From the NCBI GenBank assembly GCA_022539475.1, contig VCMS01000078.1, forward strand, positions 120,448 through 184,447: DNA of 64,000 nt. The letters are read 5' to 3'. The stretch is from Gracilaria domingensis. Lineage: Eukaryota > Rhodophyta > Florideophyceae > Gracilariales > Gracilariaceae. The stretch's first letter is position 1. Every line of letters starts with the position of its first letter. Made by a program: the position numbers and the translations under genes. Shown here one piece after another: positions 47,710 to 58,312 of this stretch. Below the pieces are notes generated by a model. It saw only the letters and a list, made by a program, of their open reading frames with translations. It ran no database searches and was not told the origin of the DNA.

Positions 47710-49778
47710 AGACGCCCGAAGCGCCTTTGCTTCACTCCCCGGTCGTTAGAATCCTTACGAGGACGATGGCTGCCACAGACGTGGATTCAAAACACTGTAG
47801 TGTTTTACGTCGCCCGTGGATGCGGTCCCGCAACCTCCGCATCCCGGATCGAATCCTTGTTATGGCGAAAAGAAATTACAAGGTGTATGCCGATCTCGGC
47901 CTTTCCGCCCAATATATGGTTCGTCAATTCGCAGTCCTAGACACAGGCGCCGCCCCCAACTTAATCCATCGGAGGCTAATACCGCCCGCACTTCGGGAAA
48001 CAATTCGTTTTGGTCCAGCATTGGATATCGCTGATGCGTACAATAATCCGAATCGAACGGCAGGCTACATAGCTCTCTTGGTGAGATTAGGAACCTGTTT
48101 GGTTAAAATCGACTTTGTCGTCTGCGACTCAATAGCAGCTCCGATCATTCTCGGCTGTGACTTTTGCGACCGCTTCGTGGAAGCAATCCGTCCGCGGAAA
48201 CGAGAGGTGGACATGGCGGATGGTTCCGTGTTGCCGATTGTTCGCAGACTTTTCAGAGCTGCTACGCAGAAACATGTCCCGTTACCGGTCGCCCAAAAAG
48301 CAGCCAAAGATGACATGGAGTCTACGAAGTTACGAGTCCTCAAAACCGTACCACTTCCGCCTGAGTCCCAGGTATGGATTCATGTTACCACCAAACACTA
48401 TGGTCTTCATATTGTACAACCGTTGCCGGCTCTCTATGAACAGCGCCAAATAGCCTTGGCTAATGGAGTCGTTATGATTCAACCGAATGAACCTTTCAAG
48501 GTAATGATCGCCAATTTTGGCAGAACCACCCAGTGGTTAGTCAAGAACCAAGTTGTTGGCTCGGTGCTACCGCACCCTGCCGCGGTGATCCCTACTAAGA
48601 TCCCCATTGGGACGGTTCTCGGAGTATCTGACCCTAAGGAGGGGGAGGAGACTGTTGATTCGCATGAGTTGGTCGCTACGGAGGTCACCGAAGAATCGGG
48701 TTCAGATAATCCGAAACCTTCAGAGGTCAACCCTGTGCCGCCGGGCAGTGAACAGACGGATCCTGTTGAGGAGTTAATGAAGCTCAATCTGGAGCATGTG
48801 CCGGAATCCCATCGGGAGAAGCTTCGCGGGATGTTGCGCGAGTTTACGCCCATGTGGGATGGAACTCTGGGAACTATCAATATCACGGAACATTGCATTG
48901 ATCTACTTCCGAATACTCGGCCCATTTCTCAGCACCCTTACAGCGCAGGACCGAAGGCTCGGGAAGAAGAGAAAGCTCAAGTGGAGAAGATGCTGCGCGC
49001 TGGCGTCATCGAACCCGCCCAAGCCTCGTGTGCATCACCAGTAGTGCTGGTTCCGAAACCGGATGGCTCTTGGAGATTCTGTATGGATTACCGAAAGTTA
49101 AATACGGTCACTGTGAAGGATGTATATCCGATACCCCGGATGGATGAATATATCGATTCTCTAGGGAGCGCTAATGTATTCACCACCCTGGATGCTAATT
49201 GGGGATATTGGCAGGTGCCCATCAGGGAAGCAGACAAGGACAAGACAGCATTTGTATGCCACCAAGGTCTGTACCGTTTCCGGAGAATGCCCTTTGGGTT
49301 AACCAATGCCCCCGCAACGTTCCAACGAGCGGTGGATATCCTCCTCGCAAGGTTTAAATGGACTACATGCTTGGTGTCCCTAGACGACATTGTCGTGTTC
49401 TCCAACAATCTGGACGACCATCTAGCCCACGTAAGGGATGTTATGCGAGTAGTACTGCGTGACGCAGAAGTAACGTTGAAACTCAAGAAGTGTGAGTTCT
49501 TCACCGAATCGGTTAAATACCTGGGACATATTATCCGCCCCGGAAAACTGTCAATCGATGAAGTACGGGTCAAATCTTTGAAGGAGGCGAAGCACCCGAC
49601 CACTCAGACGGAGTTACGATCCTTTTTAGGCTTATGTAACGTGTATCGGCGATTTGTTCCGAGCTTTGCGGACATACCGTCACCGCTGAACAAACTCCTA
49701 ACGAAAGGACAGCCAGTCGATTGGAGCCCTTTGGGGATGCAGAAGCGTCCGCCTTCGCAGCATTGGTTGATGCAGTAA
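47664..49778 (+). CDS. pol: Element B protease and reverse transcriptase
   Basis: Protease motif VLDTGAAPNLI and ILGCDF, then RT in the same frame: FCMDYRKLN, FTTLDANWGYW (first catalytic Asp present), PFGLTNAPATFQ. The catalytic box reads SLDD; Tyr is replaced by Ser. One extra residue follows (VMRVVLRDAEV versus VMQVLRDAGV in A). The frame ends out of register after KGQPV because one base is missing near 49720. It has no ATG; made as a Gag-Pol fusion. Confidence 0.92.
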   Translation: MGVSPVGGASSEPNVKTPEAPLLHSPVVRILTRTMAATDVDSKHCSVLRRPWMRSRNLRIPDRILVMAKRNYKVYADLGLSAQYMVRQFAVLDTGAAPNLIHRRLIPPALRETIRFGPALDIADAYNNPNRTAGYIALLVRLGTCLVKIDFVVCDSIAAPIILGCDFCDRFVEAIRPRKREVDMADGSVLPIVRRLFRAATQKHVPLPVAQKAAKDDMESTKLRVLKTVPLPPESQVWIHVTTKHYGLHIVQPLPALYEQRQIALANGVVMIQPNEPFKVMIANFGRTTQWLVKNQVVGSVLPHPAAVIPTKIPIGTVLGVSDPKEGEETVDSHELVATEVTEESGSDNPKPSEVNPVPPGSEQTDPVEELMKLNLEHVPESHREKLRGMLREFTPMWDGTLGTINITEHCIDLLPNTRPISQHPYSAGPKAREEEKAQVEKMLRAGVIEPAQASCASPVVLVPKPDGSWRFCMDYRKLNTVTVKDVYPIPRMDEYIDSLGSANVFTTLDANWGYWQVPIREADKDKTAFVCHQGLYRFRRMPFGLTNAPATFQRAVDILLARFKWTTCLVSLDDIVVFSNNLDDHLAHVRDVMRVVLRDAEVTLKLKKCEFFTESVKYLGHIIRPGKLSIDEVRVKSLKEAKHPTTQTELRSFLGLCNVYRRFVPSFADIPSPLNKLLTKGQPVDWSPLGMQKRPPSQHWLMQ

Positions 49779-51817
49779 CCTCTCCGCTAATCTTGGCCTT
49801 ACCGAAGCCCGGGTTGCCATATGAAGTTGACACGGATGCTAGTGCGAACCAGGTTGGTTGTGCGTTGTTTCAGACCGACGAGAACGGTGAACGACACCCC
49901 ATCGGATACTGGTCAAGGTCACTGAACGTTCACGAAAGTAACTACTCGGTTTCCGAAAAAGAATGCCTCGCAGTAGTGTGGGCCTTGTCCACACTCAGGC
50001 CCTACTTAATGGGAACCCATTTCCGGGTGCATACTGATCATGCGTGCCTACGTTGGCTCATGGAAATCACCGAACCTTCGAGACGTTTAATGCGATGGAG
50101 ACTCCGATTGTCGGAATTCGACTTTGAAGTAGTCTATAAGAAAGGCCCCCTTAACTTACAGGCGGACGCCTTATCCCGTCTGGGTACATTAGCAGAAGCA
50201 GAGCCTACGGAGGACACTGATATACCATGTTTTATGGTTGGAAACCTGGAAGGAGAAACTGAGATCCTATCGGATGATGTGTGTGATGACATACTCACCA
50301 CACAAACGGTCGAACCGACACCCGGTTCATTCATACCCATTACTCCAGAGGAGATGATAAGGGAACAGCAAACGGACCCTTTTTGCACCCAGGTGCGAGC
50401 CCGTTTGAACGGTGGATACAGAATACCTTTTGAGGTTTATGATCAAGGATACCTCGTGAGGATGGTAGAATCTCGACCACAGGGGGTAGTACCACACTCC
50501 CTGCAGAGTCCTGTACTTCACTTGTCACACTACGTGAAGTTAGGAGCCCATCCGGGAGGTCGGAAACTGTATCTCACCTTGCGAAAGGACTTCTATTGGC
50601 CCGCTATGGCGTTTGACTGCTACGCGGTTCGTCGCTCCTGCCAGGACTGCGCCAAGAATGACATTAAACTCCGTAAGTACTCGAAGGAGTTGAAGCTATT
50701 CCCTGCGCGGGCACCACTTGAATTCGTCGCCATCGACATCTTGGGAGAACTCATCAAGACCCCCAGGGGTAATCAATATCTGTTGGTCATAACCGACAGA
50801 TTCTTCAAGTTGGTCAGGACAGTTCCGCTTAAACGGATCACCGCTGCTGCAGTGGCACAAGCCTTTGTGACCCACTGGGTGTTTGTCTATGGACCGCCGG
50901 TACAGCTACTATCCGATAACGGCTCACAATTCACATCTAAGTTCTTTCAAGACGTGTGCCGGATCCTGGACATAAGGAACTTGTTTGTAATTAAATATCA
51001 TCCCCAGGCGAATGGGCAGGTGGAAAGATTTAACCGAACTATACTCGGGACTTTGAGATCCTATGTCGCGGATCACCCCAAAACTTGGGACCTGTATACA
51101 GACGCAATAACATACGCGTACAACACCCAGGTTCATAGGGTAACGTCATTATCACCATTCGAGTTGGTACTTTCGCGAATACCGCCACCACTGGCAATCG
51201 AAGCGCAGCCAAAATTGGATACGTTCCCCTCACCGAGTATGTATCGGGAAGCATGGAAACAATGGCTTACCAAGTTGGTACCTATCGCTCGGCGCTCAAT
51301 GGAGAAAGCGCAGCTATCCTACAAACGGCACTTCGATAGCCGAATACGGAGACCGTTGCCTCAATTGAGAGAAGGAGACCACGTGTCCCTCCGTAAGGAG
51401 TACGACAATCCTGAAAAGGAACGACGCCACAAGTTATCGCCAATCGCGAGTGGACCCTACCGAGTAGTTTCCCTACAGGGCAACACCGTCGTACTGGACA
51501 TTAACAACCAGCACGAGCGGGTCTCCCGCGATTGCGTCTACCGCGCCCCGAGTCCTCTCCAGGAAGTCGTCTCAACACCGGTACCCGGGAACCCTGAAGC
51601 TGCTACGCAGGACGACGCTGCACGCTCGGAGAACACTGTTCACCGACCTTCGGTTCTTCCTCACCCGCAGCGCGGTCTTTCTGACCTATCTGAAGTCTCA
51701 GAGGCATTCAAAGGTAACCCTACTCTCTCTCGGGCTACTCCTACCAACTCAATTAGAGTTCACCCACCGCACTCGGTTATCTCTGACGCTGACGTATCGC
51801 ACCCTAAGGAGGGGTAG
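49721..51817 (+). CDS. Element B RNase H and integrase
   Basis: Continues Pol after the one-base deletion. RNase H: VDTDASANQVGCALF, EKECLAVVWAL, HTDHACLRWL. Integrase: zinc site (HYVKLGAHPGG...CQDC), D, D, E at AIDILGEL, SDNGSQFTSKFF and NGQVERFN, and GPY module (LSPIASGPYRV). Pro/Ser-rich C-terminus without a chromodomain. Confidence 0.92.
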   Translation: MEPFGDAEASAFAALVDAVTSPLILALPKPGLPYEVDTDASANQVGCALFQTDENGERHPIGYWSRSLNVHESNYSVSEKECLAVVWALSTLRPYLMGTHFRVHTDHACLRWLMEITEPSRRLMRWRLRLSEFDFEVVYKKGPLNLQADALSRLGTLAEAEPTEDTDIPCFMVGNLEGETEILSDDVCDDILTTQTVEPTPGSFIPITPEEMIREQQTDPFCTQVRARLNGGYRIPFEVYDQGYLVRMVESRPQGVVPHSLQSPVLHLSHYVKLGAHPGGRKLYLTLRKDFYWPAMAFDCYAVRRSCQDCAKNDIKLRKYSKELKLFPARAPLEFVAIDILGELIKTPRGNQYLLVITDRFFKLVRTVPLKRITAAAVAQAFVTHWVFVYGPPVQLLSDNGSQFTSKFFQDVCRILDIRNLFVIKYHPQANGQVERFNRTILGTLRSYVADHPKTWDLYTDAITYAYNTQVHRVTSLSPFELVLSRIPPPLAIEAQPKLDTFPSPSMYREAWKQWLTKLVPIARRSMEKAQLSYKRHFDSRIRRPLPQLREGDHVSLRKEYDNPEKERRHKLSPIASGPYRVVSLQGNTVVLDINNQHERVSRDCVYRAPSPLQEVVSTPVPGNPEAATQDDAARSENTVHRPSVLPHPQRGLSDLSEVSEAFKGNPTLSRATPTNSIRVHPPHSVISDADVSHPKEG

Positions 51818-53046
51818 GAAGCTGGAAATCGCTCTCGCATGTCGGCCGCTCCGGCATCGTCAACACCCAACCGAGGCGCACGGTCACCGGCAGGGATAGA
51901 AGCCCAAGCTGGGAGTCGGAACGCTAACGCGACAACCCGCACAGTAATCGCCGACCCGGCCAGAACCACCGCCAGTACGGAAGGAAGAACCCAGGAAGGG
52001 GAAGAAGCAGCTCAGGTTAGCAAGCCCGTTGGGGATCCGTCCTAACCCATGGATCGCAGCGCAACGCGACCGCGTAATGGGCAAGGTTCCGAGAGAACGG
52101 CGAAAGCAGTTTCAGCGGACCCACTCATGGGGTAAACGGATAAGAATCCCAAAGGGAGCAGCCTGTAGCAGGCAAATGAAGCTGGAGACACTGGAAGTTG
52201 AAGCCGGAAAGCCGGAAGAAGAAGGCAGAAGTAACCCCATAGGGCAAGAATGAAGCACACAGGACTGCAAGTGCGGCGCCCGAAATAACGGTGTAAAATC
52301 AACGTCCGTGGCGTGCATACGCCCAGGCGGGAGATAGGAGAATTGGTAACCGTAATCACGTGCCGTGGCGAGCGCCTGGAACGTGCCACCCCGTGGCCGT
52401 TCACCGGTTTCAGGCAATGTGTTGAACCGTTTTCGGTACGTGTGACGCACCCCAGCGAAAACTCGTGCCATCAAATTTAATTCGAATATCATATGATTTG
52501 CAATTCTTGCTCGTTCAATTTTCATCTGGCAAGTCGTGCGTCATTACTTCTTCGTTGCTTCAAAATCCATCAAAATTCTATTGAGATTAATTTTTCTAAA
52601 AAATTTAATCCATTGAAAATGCCTTGAGCATCAAAGAAAAAGTGCTTAGATATAGAAAAGTCAATTAATATTCAATGACGGAAAGTTCTGCCTGGGCACG
52701 CACCCTCACGCCCAGCCAATGAAGATGGATGGCAACTCGCCGTGGCCCGGCAATCCGCCACCCTGCTCAGTGAGCGTGTTTGCAAGCTTCTCCGTCACAA
52801 CGGCTTCTCCCCGTCGAAGAAGACACGACACTCGAATTCGAGACGCGACCGTTAGTCGGCCTGTCGCCCTTCGGGCAAGAGACACGAAAAGCCGAACTCG
52901 GAAGTTACCGCATCTCCGGTCACAACGGCAGTTGCCATCGTGGTGACCCCACGCAGCGTCTCCGAGATCGGATTGTACCTGAGTATCCCCTTGTACTCAT
53001 CGGAGTAAAAGCCTACGCGAGCCCGATGGCGGGAAGAACCGAAGCG
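51818..53046. other. Spacer between pol and chromodomain ORF in element B
   Basis: 1.2 kb without a convincing gene. An abrupt AT-rich island at about 52450-52690 may be a small foreign insertion; the matching spacer in A is about 490 bp shorter. No splice sites identified with confidence. Confidence 0.35.
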
Positions 53047-53274
53047 ATGTCCGAAGACGGAGAGGACCTTTTCGAGTTCGTCATCGACCGCATCGTGAAG
53101 CACGACTATGCCCACGACGGGACGCTACTCTACCGAATCCGTTGGTACGGCTACTCCCCAGCGGACGACACATGGGAGCCTATTGAGCACCTTCCGAGGT
53201 CAAAGGTAATCTCATACCACCGCCGGACCCGGACGAAACTCCCCACAACCCTGGAAAATGCCCAGGTGGGTTAG
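53047..53274 (+). CDS. Stand-alone chromodomain protein of element B
   Basis: 75 residues from the ATG at 53047 (MSEDGEDLFEF); a longer frame extends upstream but has no counterpart in A. Chromodomain FVIDRIVKHDY, YRIRWYGYSPADDTWEPIEHL, then a basic helix ending NAQVG. Aligns end to end with the A protein (3442-3675). Located 1.2 kb after the integrase stop. Confidence 0.9.
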   Translation: MSEDGEDLFEFVIDRIVKHDYAHDGTLLYRIRWYGYSPADDTWEPIEHLPRSKVISYHRRTRTKLPTTLENAQVG

Positions 53275-53645
53275 ACCGTCACCGGTAGACTACTGTGGTG
53301 AGCGTCACCGCTCCGCGGTTAGTTGGAAAGGACTCTGAGGAGTATAGAAGAAGGAGCTCCTCTATGTATATTAGGAGAGAAGAACTGTAACACCGAACTG
53401 TCGGTTCAGTACCGTCACACGGTGTTGCCACGAAGTAGAAGTGGAAGAAGATCTAAGAAGCGCCACGTATGGCTAAAAAGTATCCTGGAAAGGAAGCGAA
53501 GATGAAGATGAAGCTCGCAGTCGAGAAGATGAAGATGAAGAAGCCTCACAGAGGACTAGCGGAAGGAAGGTACCCCTAATGGGTTTAATTTACTCGAAGA
53601 AGTCGCGAGCTACAGCGGAAGCCACCGCTACTCGGTGTGATCCCA
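53275..53645. other. Convergent intergenic region of B
   Basis: About 370 bp between the chromodomain stop and the antisense-ORF stop. Purine-rich (GAAGATGAAGATGAAG near 53500). Corresponds to 3052-3441 in A. Confidence 0.4.
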
Positions 53646-55508
53646 TTATCTCGCAGAGGGCCCAGCGCCACCCATGCTACGGTTCTGACTCAAGTACTGG
53701 TTGGCCAGCGCCGTCATCTGTGCCGCATCGGTCATATCCTCCGGGATCGGAACCCCCATGCCTATCAGGCTAGAGCGAAGAGCCGACACTTGGTTCGGCA
53801 CAGTACCCGCAGACGGTGTAGTGATATTCCACCCTGCTGGGGCCTGAGCTCCTCCTGCCGGATTCGGCGTTCCAACCCCTGCCGTATTCGGCACGCCTAC
53901 CAAAAGGGCTTGGCCACCGTCGTTGACGTCCTCGCCGTGGTCCAACGTTGGATCATCCCAGTCAATGGGCGGAGCATAGTCCTCAGAGAAGACGAACCCC
54001 ATCGGGTGACCAACTGGGACTGCCCTCTGAACCTGCGACATGGCCTCGGCCTGCTGTTCCGAAATGAACTGCCGTTCCAACGGATCGTAGTACACCCAAA
54101 CTCCTGAGCGAGTAGCAACTCGTCCCGGAGATCGGTCATTCCATCTTGGAGTCCCATCGGGCTGCCAGCGCACAGGAACTCGGTCCCAATCTACGTGCTC
54201 TATCGCCCCCAAGAGAGTCCCGACCTCGTCCTGGCTCGCTTCTGAGCCCAAGGGGATAGTTAAATCAAGCCGATTGATAATCCATCGGAGCAAAGGAGGC
54301 AAGTACCAGACTCTGTAATGGTCATAAACATCCCAAAGGAGATGAGCCGCTACGCGGGCACCCCATTCAGCCGCCACTAAGGCCCAATAACCCGACTGGG
54401 GATCGCCAATCAATCGAGAGCCGATGTAATAGATCGACGGGGGGAGCTCCGCGAAGCACCCTCTGGGGACCTCAACACGACTCCACCAGGAGGGAAGCCC
54501 AACGAACCGGGAAGGTAACGCGTTGTGACGCAGGCGCTCCGTCTCCAAGTGTGGATAGGGAACCAAGTAGCCCGTTCGGGAACGCATACCTCTCTCGAAC
54601 CGAACTCGGCGCTCGAAATCGTACAGGTCTCTGTTAAGACGCCTCTGAAGGTACCGTAACTCAGCCCTAAGAAGGAGACGACTCCATAGAAGCATATCGG
54701 GATCGATCCTCGGCATGTCGGCACGAAACTCATCTTCCGGAAACTCGGCTAAAGCATCTCCATAAGAGCGTTCACCGTACGTACGGTAGTGAGAGACATC
54801 GAAGTCATACTATGGCGGAACGGCGTGCTCCCTCCAAACTCGGTGTACGCGCTCGTACGCTAAACGTGCCATATCTCCTCGAGCGGTATCCATCGATTCG
54901 CCGCGCGCGCGGAAGATCAAGTGAGGTTCAACCGCTATGCGGGTCTGCCAATCGCGAGAGCGCACCATATCGCGTCGAATCCCACCTGGGAGCATTCCGT
55001 TTGCATCGGCGTACGAGTCAATAAGCGCCTCATCGTTGACCGCTGTCGGGTGGAACCACGGAGCGCGTGAGAAGATAAAACCATCCCTGCGGGGCGAACG
55101 ATTGAGCAACGACTCGCGCGAGATCCAACCTCTGGCGTTCACCGTTAACGGCATCGCTTGTTCATTGTTCCAAGCTACCGCCTCGACGTCAGGAGCCTGG
55201 GGAGCCGCGTTCGGAGGATAGCCCTGCATGGGAATCGGATACGGAACACCCGCATGGGGAACCTGATAGTACTGCGCGCCCGGAGGGTGATAAGTCGGCT
55301 GCTGCATCGGATGCCCTTGAGGGAGCGGCGCGGAACTGAAGCCACCAAAATACCCCGGGTGGGCTTGCATCGGAGGCCCTTGGAAGGGAGGAACTTGAGG
55401 CTGACTACCCTGCTGGGGATTGCCGCTCGTAGGAGCACCAGACGCCGCGCCTTGCGGAACTGCAGACGCCGACGCCCCTGGCAACGGATTGGTCGGAAAA
55501 TGGTTCAT
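53646..55508 (-). pseudogene. Antisense accessory protein (aORF) of element B, one premature stop
   Basis: Reads against gag-pol. Preferred start is the ATG at 55508 (MNHFPTNPLPG); the frame is open to 55607 and into the LTR. TAG at 54812-54810 interrupts at a place where A and C have a sense codon; the same frame resumes at once, so a single substitution is enough to explain it. N-terminus Pro/Gln-rich with GYFGGFSSAPLPQG. The core shares RESLL, RAPWFHPTAV, LPGG, YRTYGE, RAELRYL, VEVPRGCFAELPP, RVWYLPP, DRSPGR, VYYDP and HPMGFVFSEDY with A. The tail (MGVPIPEDM...GGAGPS) is conserved. No known domain recognised. Confidence 0.8.
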
Positions 55509-55617
55509 GCCTGAAGAAGGAAATTCGCTCGCATTCAGATGACTTGAGTAATGTAAGATCTCTGCGAGCTCTGTTATTGATGAAACCGAAAGCGCGGTAC
55601 CCACCATCGTGTGCGGG

Positions 55618-55626
55618 TTATTTATA
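55618..55626 (-). promoter_or_regulatory. TATA box for the antisense ORF of B
   Basis: TATAAATAA on the minus strand, 62 bp inside the LTR edge and 118 bp upstream of the ATG at 55508. Equivalent to the boxes in A and C. Confidence 0.6.
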
Positions 55627-55674
55627 CAACGCGGACTGCGCCTTCCTCTTCGCCCGCGACGGGAATGCTTGTCT

Positions 55675-55687
55675 AAGAAGGGGCAGA
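55675..55687 (+). promoter_or_regulatory. Element B polypurine tract
   Basis: AAGAAGGGGCAGA directly before the 3' LTR. Confidence 0.75.
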
Positions 55688-56687
55688 TGTGGAGCAAACA
55701 CGATCCGGTAATCGGCGCAAGATGCATCTCATAATGAGCACTAACCCCCTTGGGTGACGTGGCGCACACTATGAATGGCACCCCCATTTCTTGGTTAATT
55801 TTTGGAAGAAGTTTCAGGAACCTCTGCGGGTAGATGTGGGAATTGGCTCTCGGATACCAGCGGTTGCTGGACTTCGTAGTCGACCTGTATTGTAGATACT
55901 CAAGGTGTACCCGCCGGAGTGTGCATAGGAACCCTGAAACTGGTTTATACACGTTTTCGAACCTCGAGAGGTACACACCACAACTTTAGTTAGTAATAGC
56001 TTAATTCTTGGTAGATTTCTATATAGGCTTGGGCCATCTCGCCCTGGAGCCCACCAAGTAAACTCACCTGAGTCGTGTCCTATCTCCCAGGACCGGGCTA
56101 TAGATATTGTTGCCTACGTAGGTTCACTACTCCTCGCGGAGGGAAACCACGACTGGTCTCGACATATCTACCGCTCAGGTCCTTAAGGAAGCCTACGCTT
56201 GCACCTACTGTTGGTTTCTTGCTATTGTTCCGATATCGGCTAACGTCGAGCGTCTTGGCCAAGGAGTGGCGTCGCTCTGGACACAGTCGCCTGGTTTAGG
56301 TACCGCTTCCGCCCCCGTACGGGTATTCTTTGGCCCCACTTTGGTACATTCTGTTGGCACCACTGCGTGGTCGTCGCGCCGCTGTCGGCTCTGTTTCCGC
56401 CGGTTGGCACGGGCCGTAGCTCCGCTCCGTGGTCGGTTTCTGTGTACACCGTCCACACGGTTGAGTGTTCGTGATCCCATCTCTTGGGCTCTATCTCGTC
56501 ACCCACTTGGGCTCCGCTCCTTTCTCGGTTTCATCTCTGTAGGTATAGCCAGTCACCGTCTCCGGTTTTACATCCGGCTTGTTTCTCGCTTGAGCACGGA
56601 CAGAGGGCTGTGTCGCTGAGACTGCCCATATAGGGAGCAGGACTCGGAAATCCTGTGGATCATCCCCATTTCTGGGTTTGCTCTACA
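55688..56687 (+). repeat. Element B 3' LTR
   Basis: 1000 bp; one base shorter than the 5' LTR because of a one-base deletion in a G run near 56178. Confidence 0.92.
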
Positions 56688-57256
56688 ACATCCTGCGCAG
56701 TTTGCTTCACTGAATCTCCCGCGGACGCAAAAGCAACACACATGACGGCCCGGTCATTGGTTATATATCACCCTCGTCGAGCAGAATCATCGTAATTTTG
56801 TACGCAACGAGCAGGGAGCTGTTCTCGGCGCACACAGCGCATCAAACGATGCAAGCGCCACGGCAGGATGGTGCTGCAGCATAGCGGCGTCAGAGGCACT
56901 CCCGGCCACGACGACGAGGTTGGCGCGTCCGGTGGATGTGAAGAAGGTAAGAGCGAGGCGAGAGCGGTGGCGGCCGCATTTAGGACCTTCCGCACGAAGG
57001 TCGTGGCAGCTGCGGCGCGAAGTCTCGGAGACAGAAAAGCAGGCAAAGATATGCCCTTGTAGGCCAAGCTGGCTGCTTCCTGGAGGGCTGGAATCCATTG
57101 CCCGCCAACGGGACATGTTCTGTGCCAATTAAATAAATTCAAAAAATCACTCCTCGCCACGCGGCCATCGCGCGGGTACTATTCGGCACCTATTGCTATT
57201 TTTTGAACATTTTTCGCCCGTTCGCTGTACTGATCTGGCCTACAATCATAGTTCAT
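56688..57256. other. Unassigned sequence between element B and the SET relic
   Basis: About 570 bp. The best ORF is 56768-57160 on the minus strand (130 codons, Ala/Leu-rich), not recognised and not supported by any motif. Confidence 0.3.
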
Positions 57257-58063
57257 ATGGCTTATGAACGGGTTCCACATCGGGACCAAGGTCCTCTTAA
57301 ATGGGAGGCTCCATTTGGATACCCCCAGTACCAAGTGATGCCTGCACATATTACTCAGTTCCTAGAAAGATACTGAAAGGACTGGGAGTTTGTTGACAAG
57401 TGTGGACAGCATACTGTAGATCTTTGGGACGAGAAGTACGGAGGAGCTCTGAATCTAATGGATATGCATATGCTGTTGACTGTTGAAGCCAATCGCTATC
57501 GCTTACATGTAGCATCTTCTAAGATTCAACATCCCCATGCTGGTATGGGGTTGTTCACGGAACATAAGATATTGGCTGGGAAAACTATCTGTCATTTTTA
57601 TGGAACTTTGGTATAAACGGATCTGACAAACCGAAAGGAAAGACGCTTAACGTATGGAAGTGGCTGTCTCGGAGCAACTCCTGTACGGTACAAGTTGTTT
57701 TCTATGATGGTCACTGTGACTTGTTCGGAGTTTCTGCACCTGAGAAACAGACCAGGACAGGCTCAGGATAAAAAGGAGAGCGAAGTCTACATGGTCCCGG
57801 CGCCTTTTTGTATCGGGGGTTACATTAACGACGCCAGATATCATGCCGGGGATCCCGATTTATCGCAGCCCCGGTCGATCAGGACTCGAAGTGCCAATGT
57901 GCAGATGGTGGAAGCAAAGTCTGTGATACAGTTTAAGTCCGACCTTTCTAACTATGCTCTACTTCGTTGTAGAGCAGTAAGAGATATTGAGAGAGGCGAA
58001 GAGTTGTATTTCAAATACGGAGAGCAGTACGCCTGGGACTGGGCTCTGACATTGGAGCAATAG
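57257..58063 (+). pseudogene. SET-domain protein relic (histone-lysine-methyltransferase-like)
   Basis: A 268-codon frame from ATG 57257 to TAG 58061-58063 with two in-frame stops, TGA 57374-57376 and TAA 57614-57616. The SET fold is visible: VASSKIQHPHAGMGLFTEHKILAGKTICHFYGTLV (N-terminal SET strands with the GxG-like GMG), then GGYINDARYHAG (position of the NH motif), then LRCRAVRDIERGEELYFKYGEQYAW (the C-terminal ELxxxY motif). SET domains transfer methyl groups to lysine. No pre-SET or post-SET cysteine clusters are seen. Could be a host gene or cargo of an unrecognised mobile element. Confidence 0.75.
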
Positions 58064-58312
58064 ATGAGTGCAGTACCAGATAGAAATTTAAAATGCTTGT
58101 GAATGTTGCAGCTGCCTGCAATACGCGTTGTACATGTACACTGGAGCTCTTCATCTATTTGTAACGGCGATATTTGCGACCCATTGGGCACCTCGAATTC
58201 CTAAAAAGCAGGATATGCGGAGTCTCCCGGAATATCTGAACCATGCACTCCCCTCCCCTCCCCATCCAACTATTTCGTTTCATTACCCTGTTTATCTCCA
58301 CAAGATGCGTAT
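58064..58312. other. Region after the SET relic
   Basis: About 250 bp with no gene recognised; includes a pyrimidine-rich stretch near 58246-58265. Confidence 0.3.

Larger units (their letters stand above)
44338..56687 (+). mobile_element. Element B: Ty3/gypsy retrotransposon with antisense ORF, sister of A
   Basis: 12,350 bp on the plus strand with LTRs of 1001 and 1000 bp (TGTGGAGCAAAC...GTTTGCTCTACA). Order: LTR, PBS, gag, frameshift site, protease-RT, RNase H-integrase, separate chromodomain ORF, antisense ORF, PPT, LTR. The LTRs differ at about 17 sites (roughly 1.7%). Damage: SLDD instead of YLDD in RT, a one-base loss near 49720, and a stop in the antisense ORF. The flanks are TGATC and ACATC, so there is no clear target duplication. 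Confidence 0.93.
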
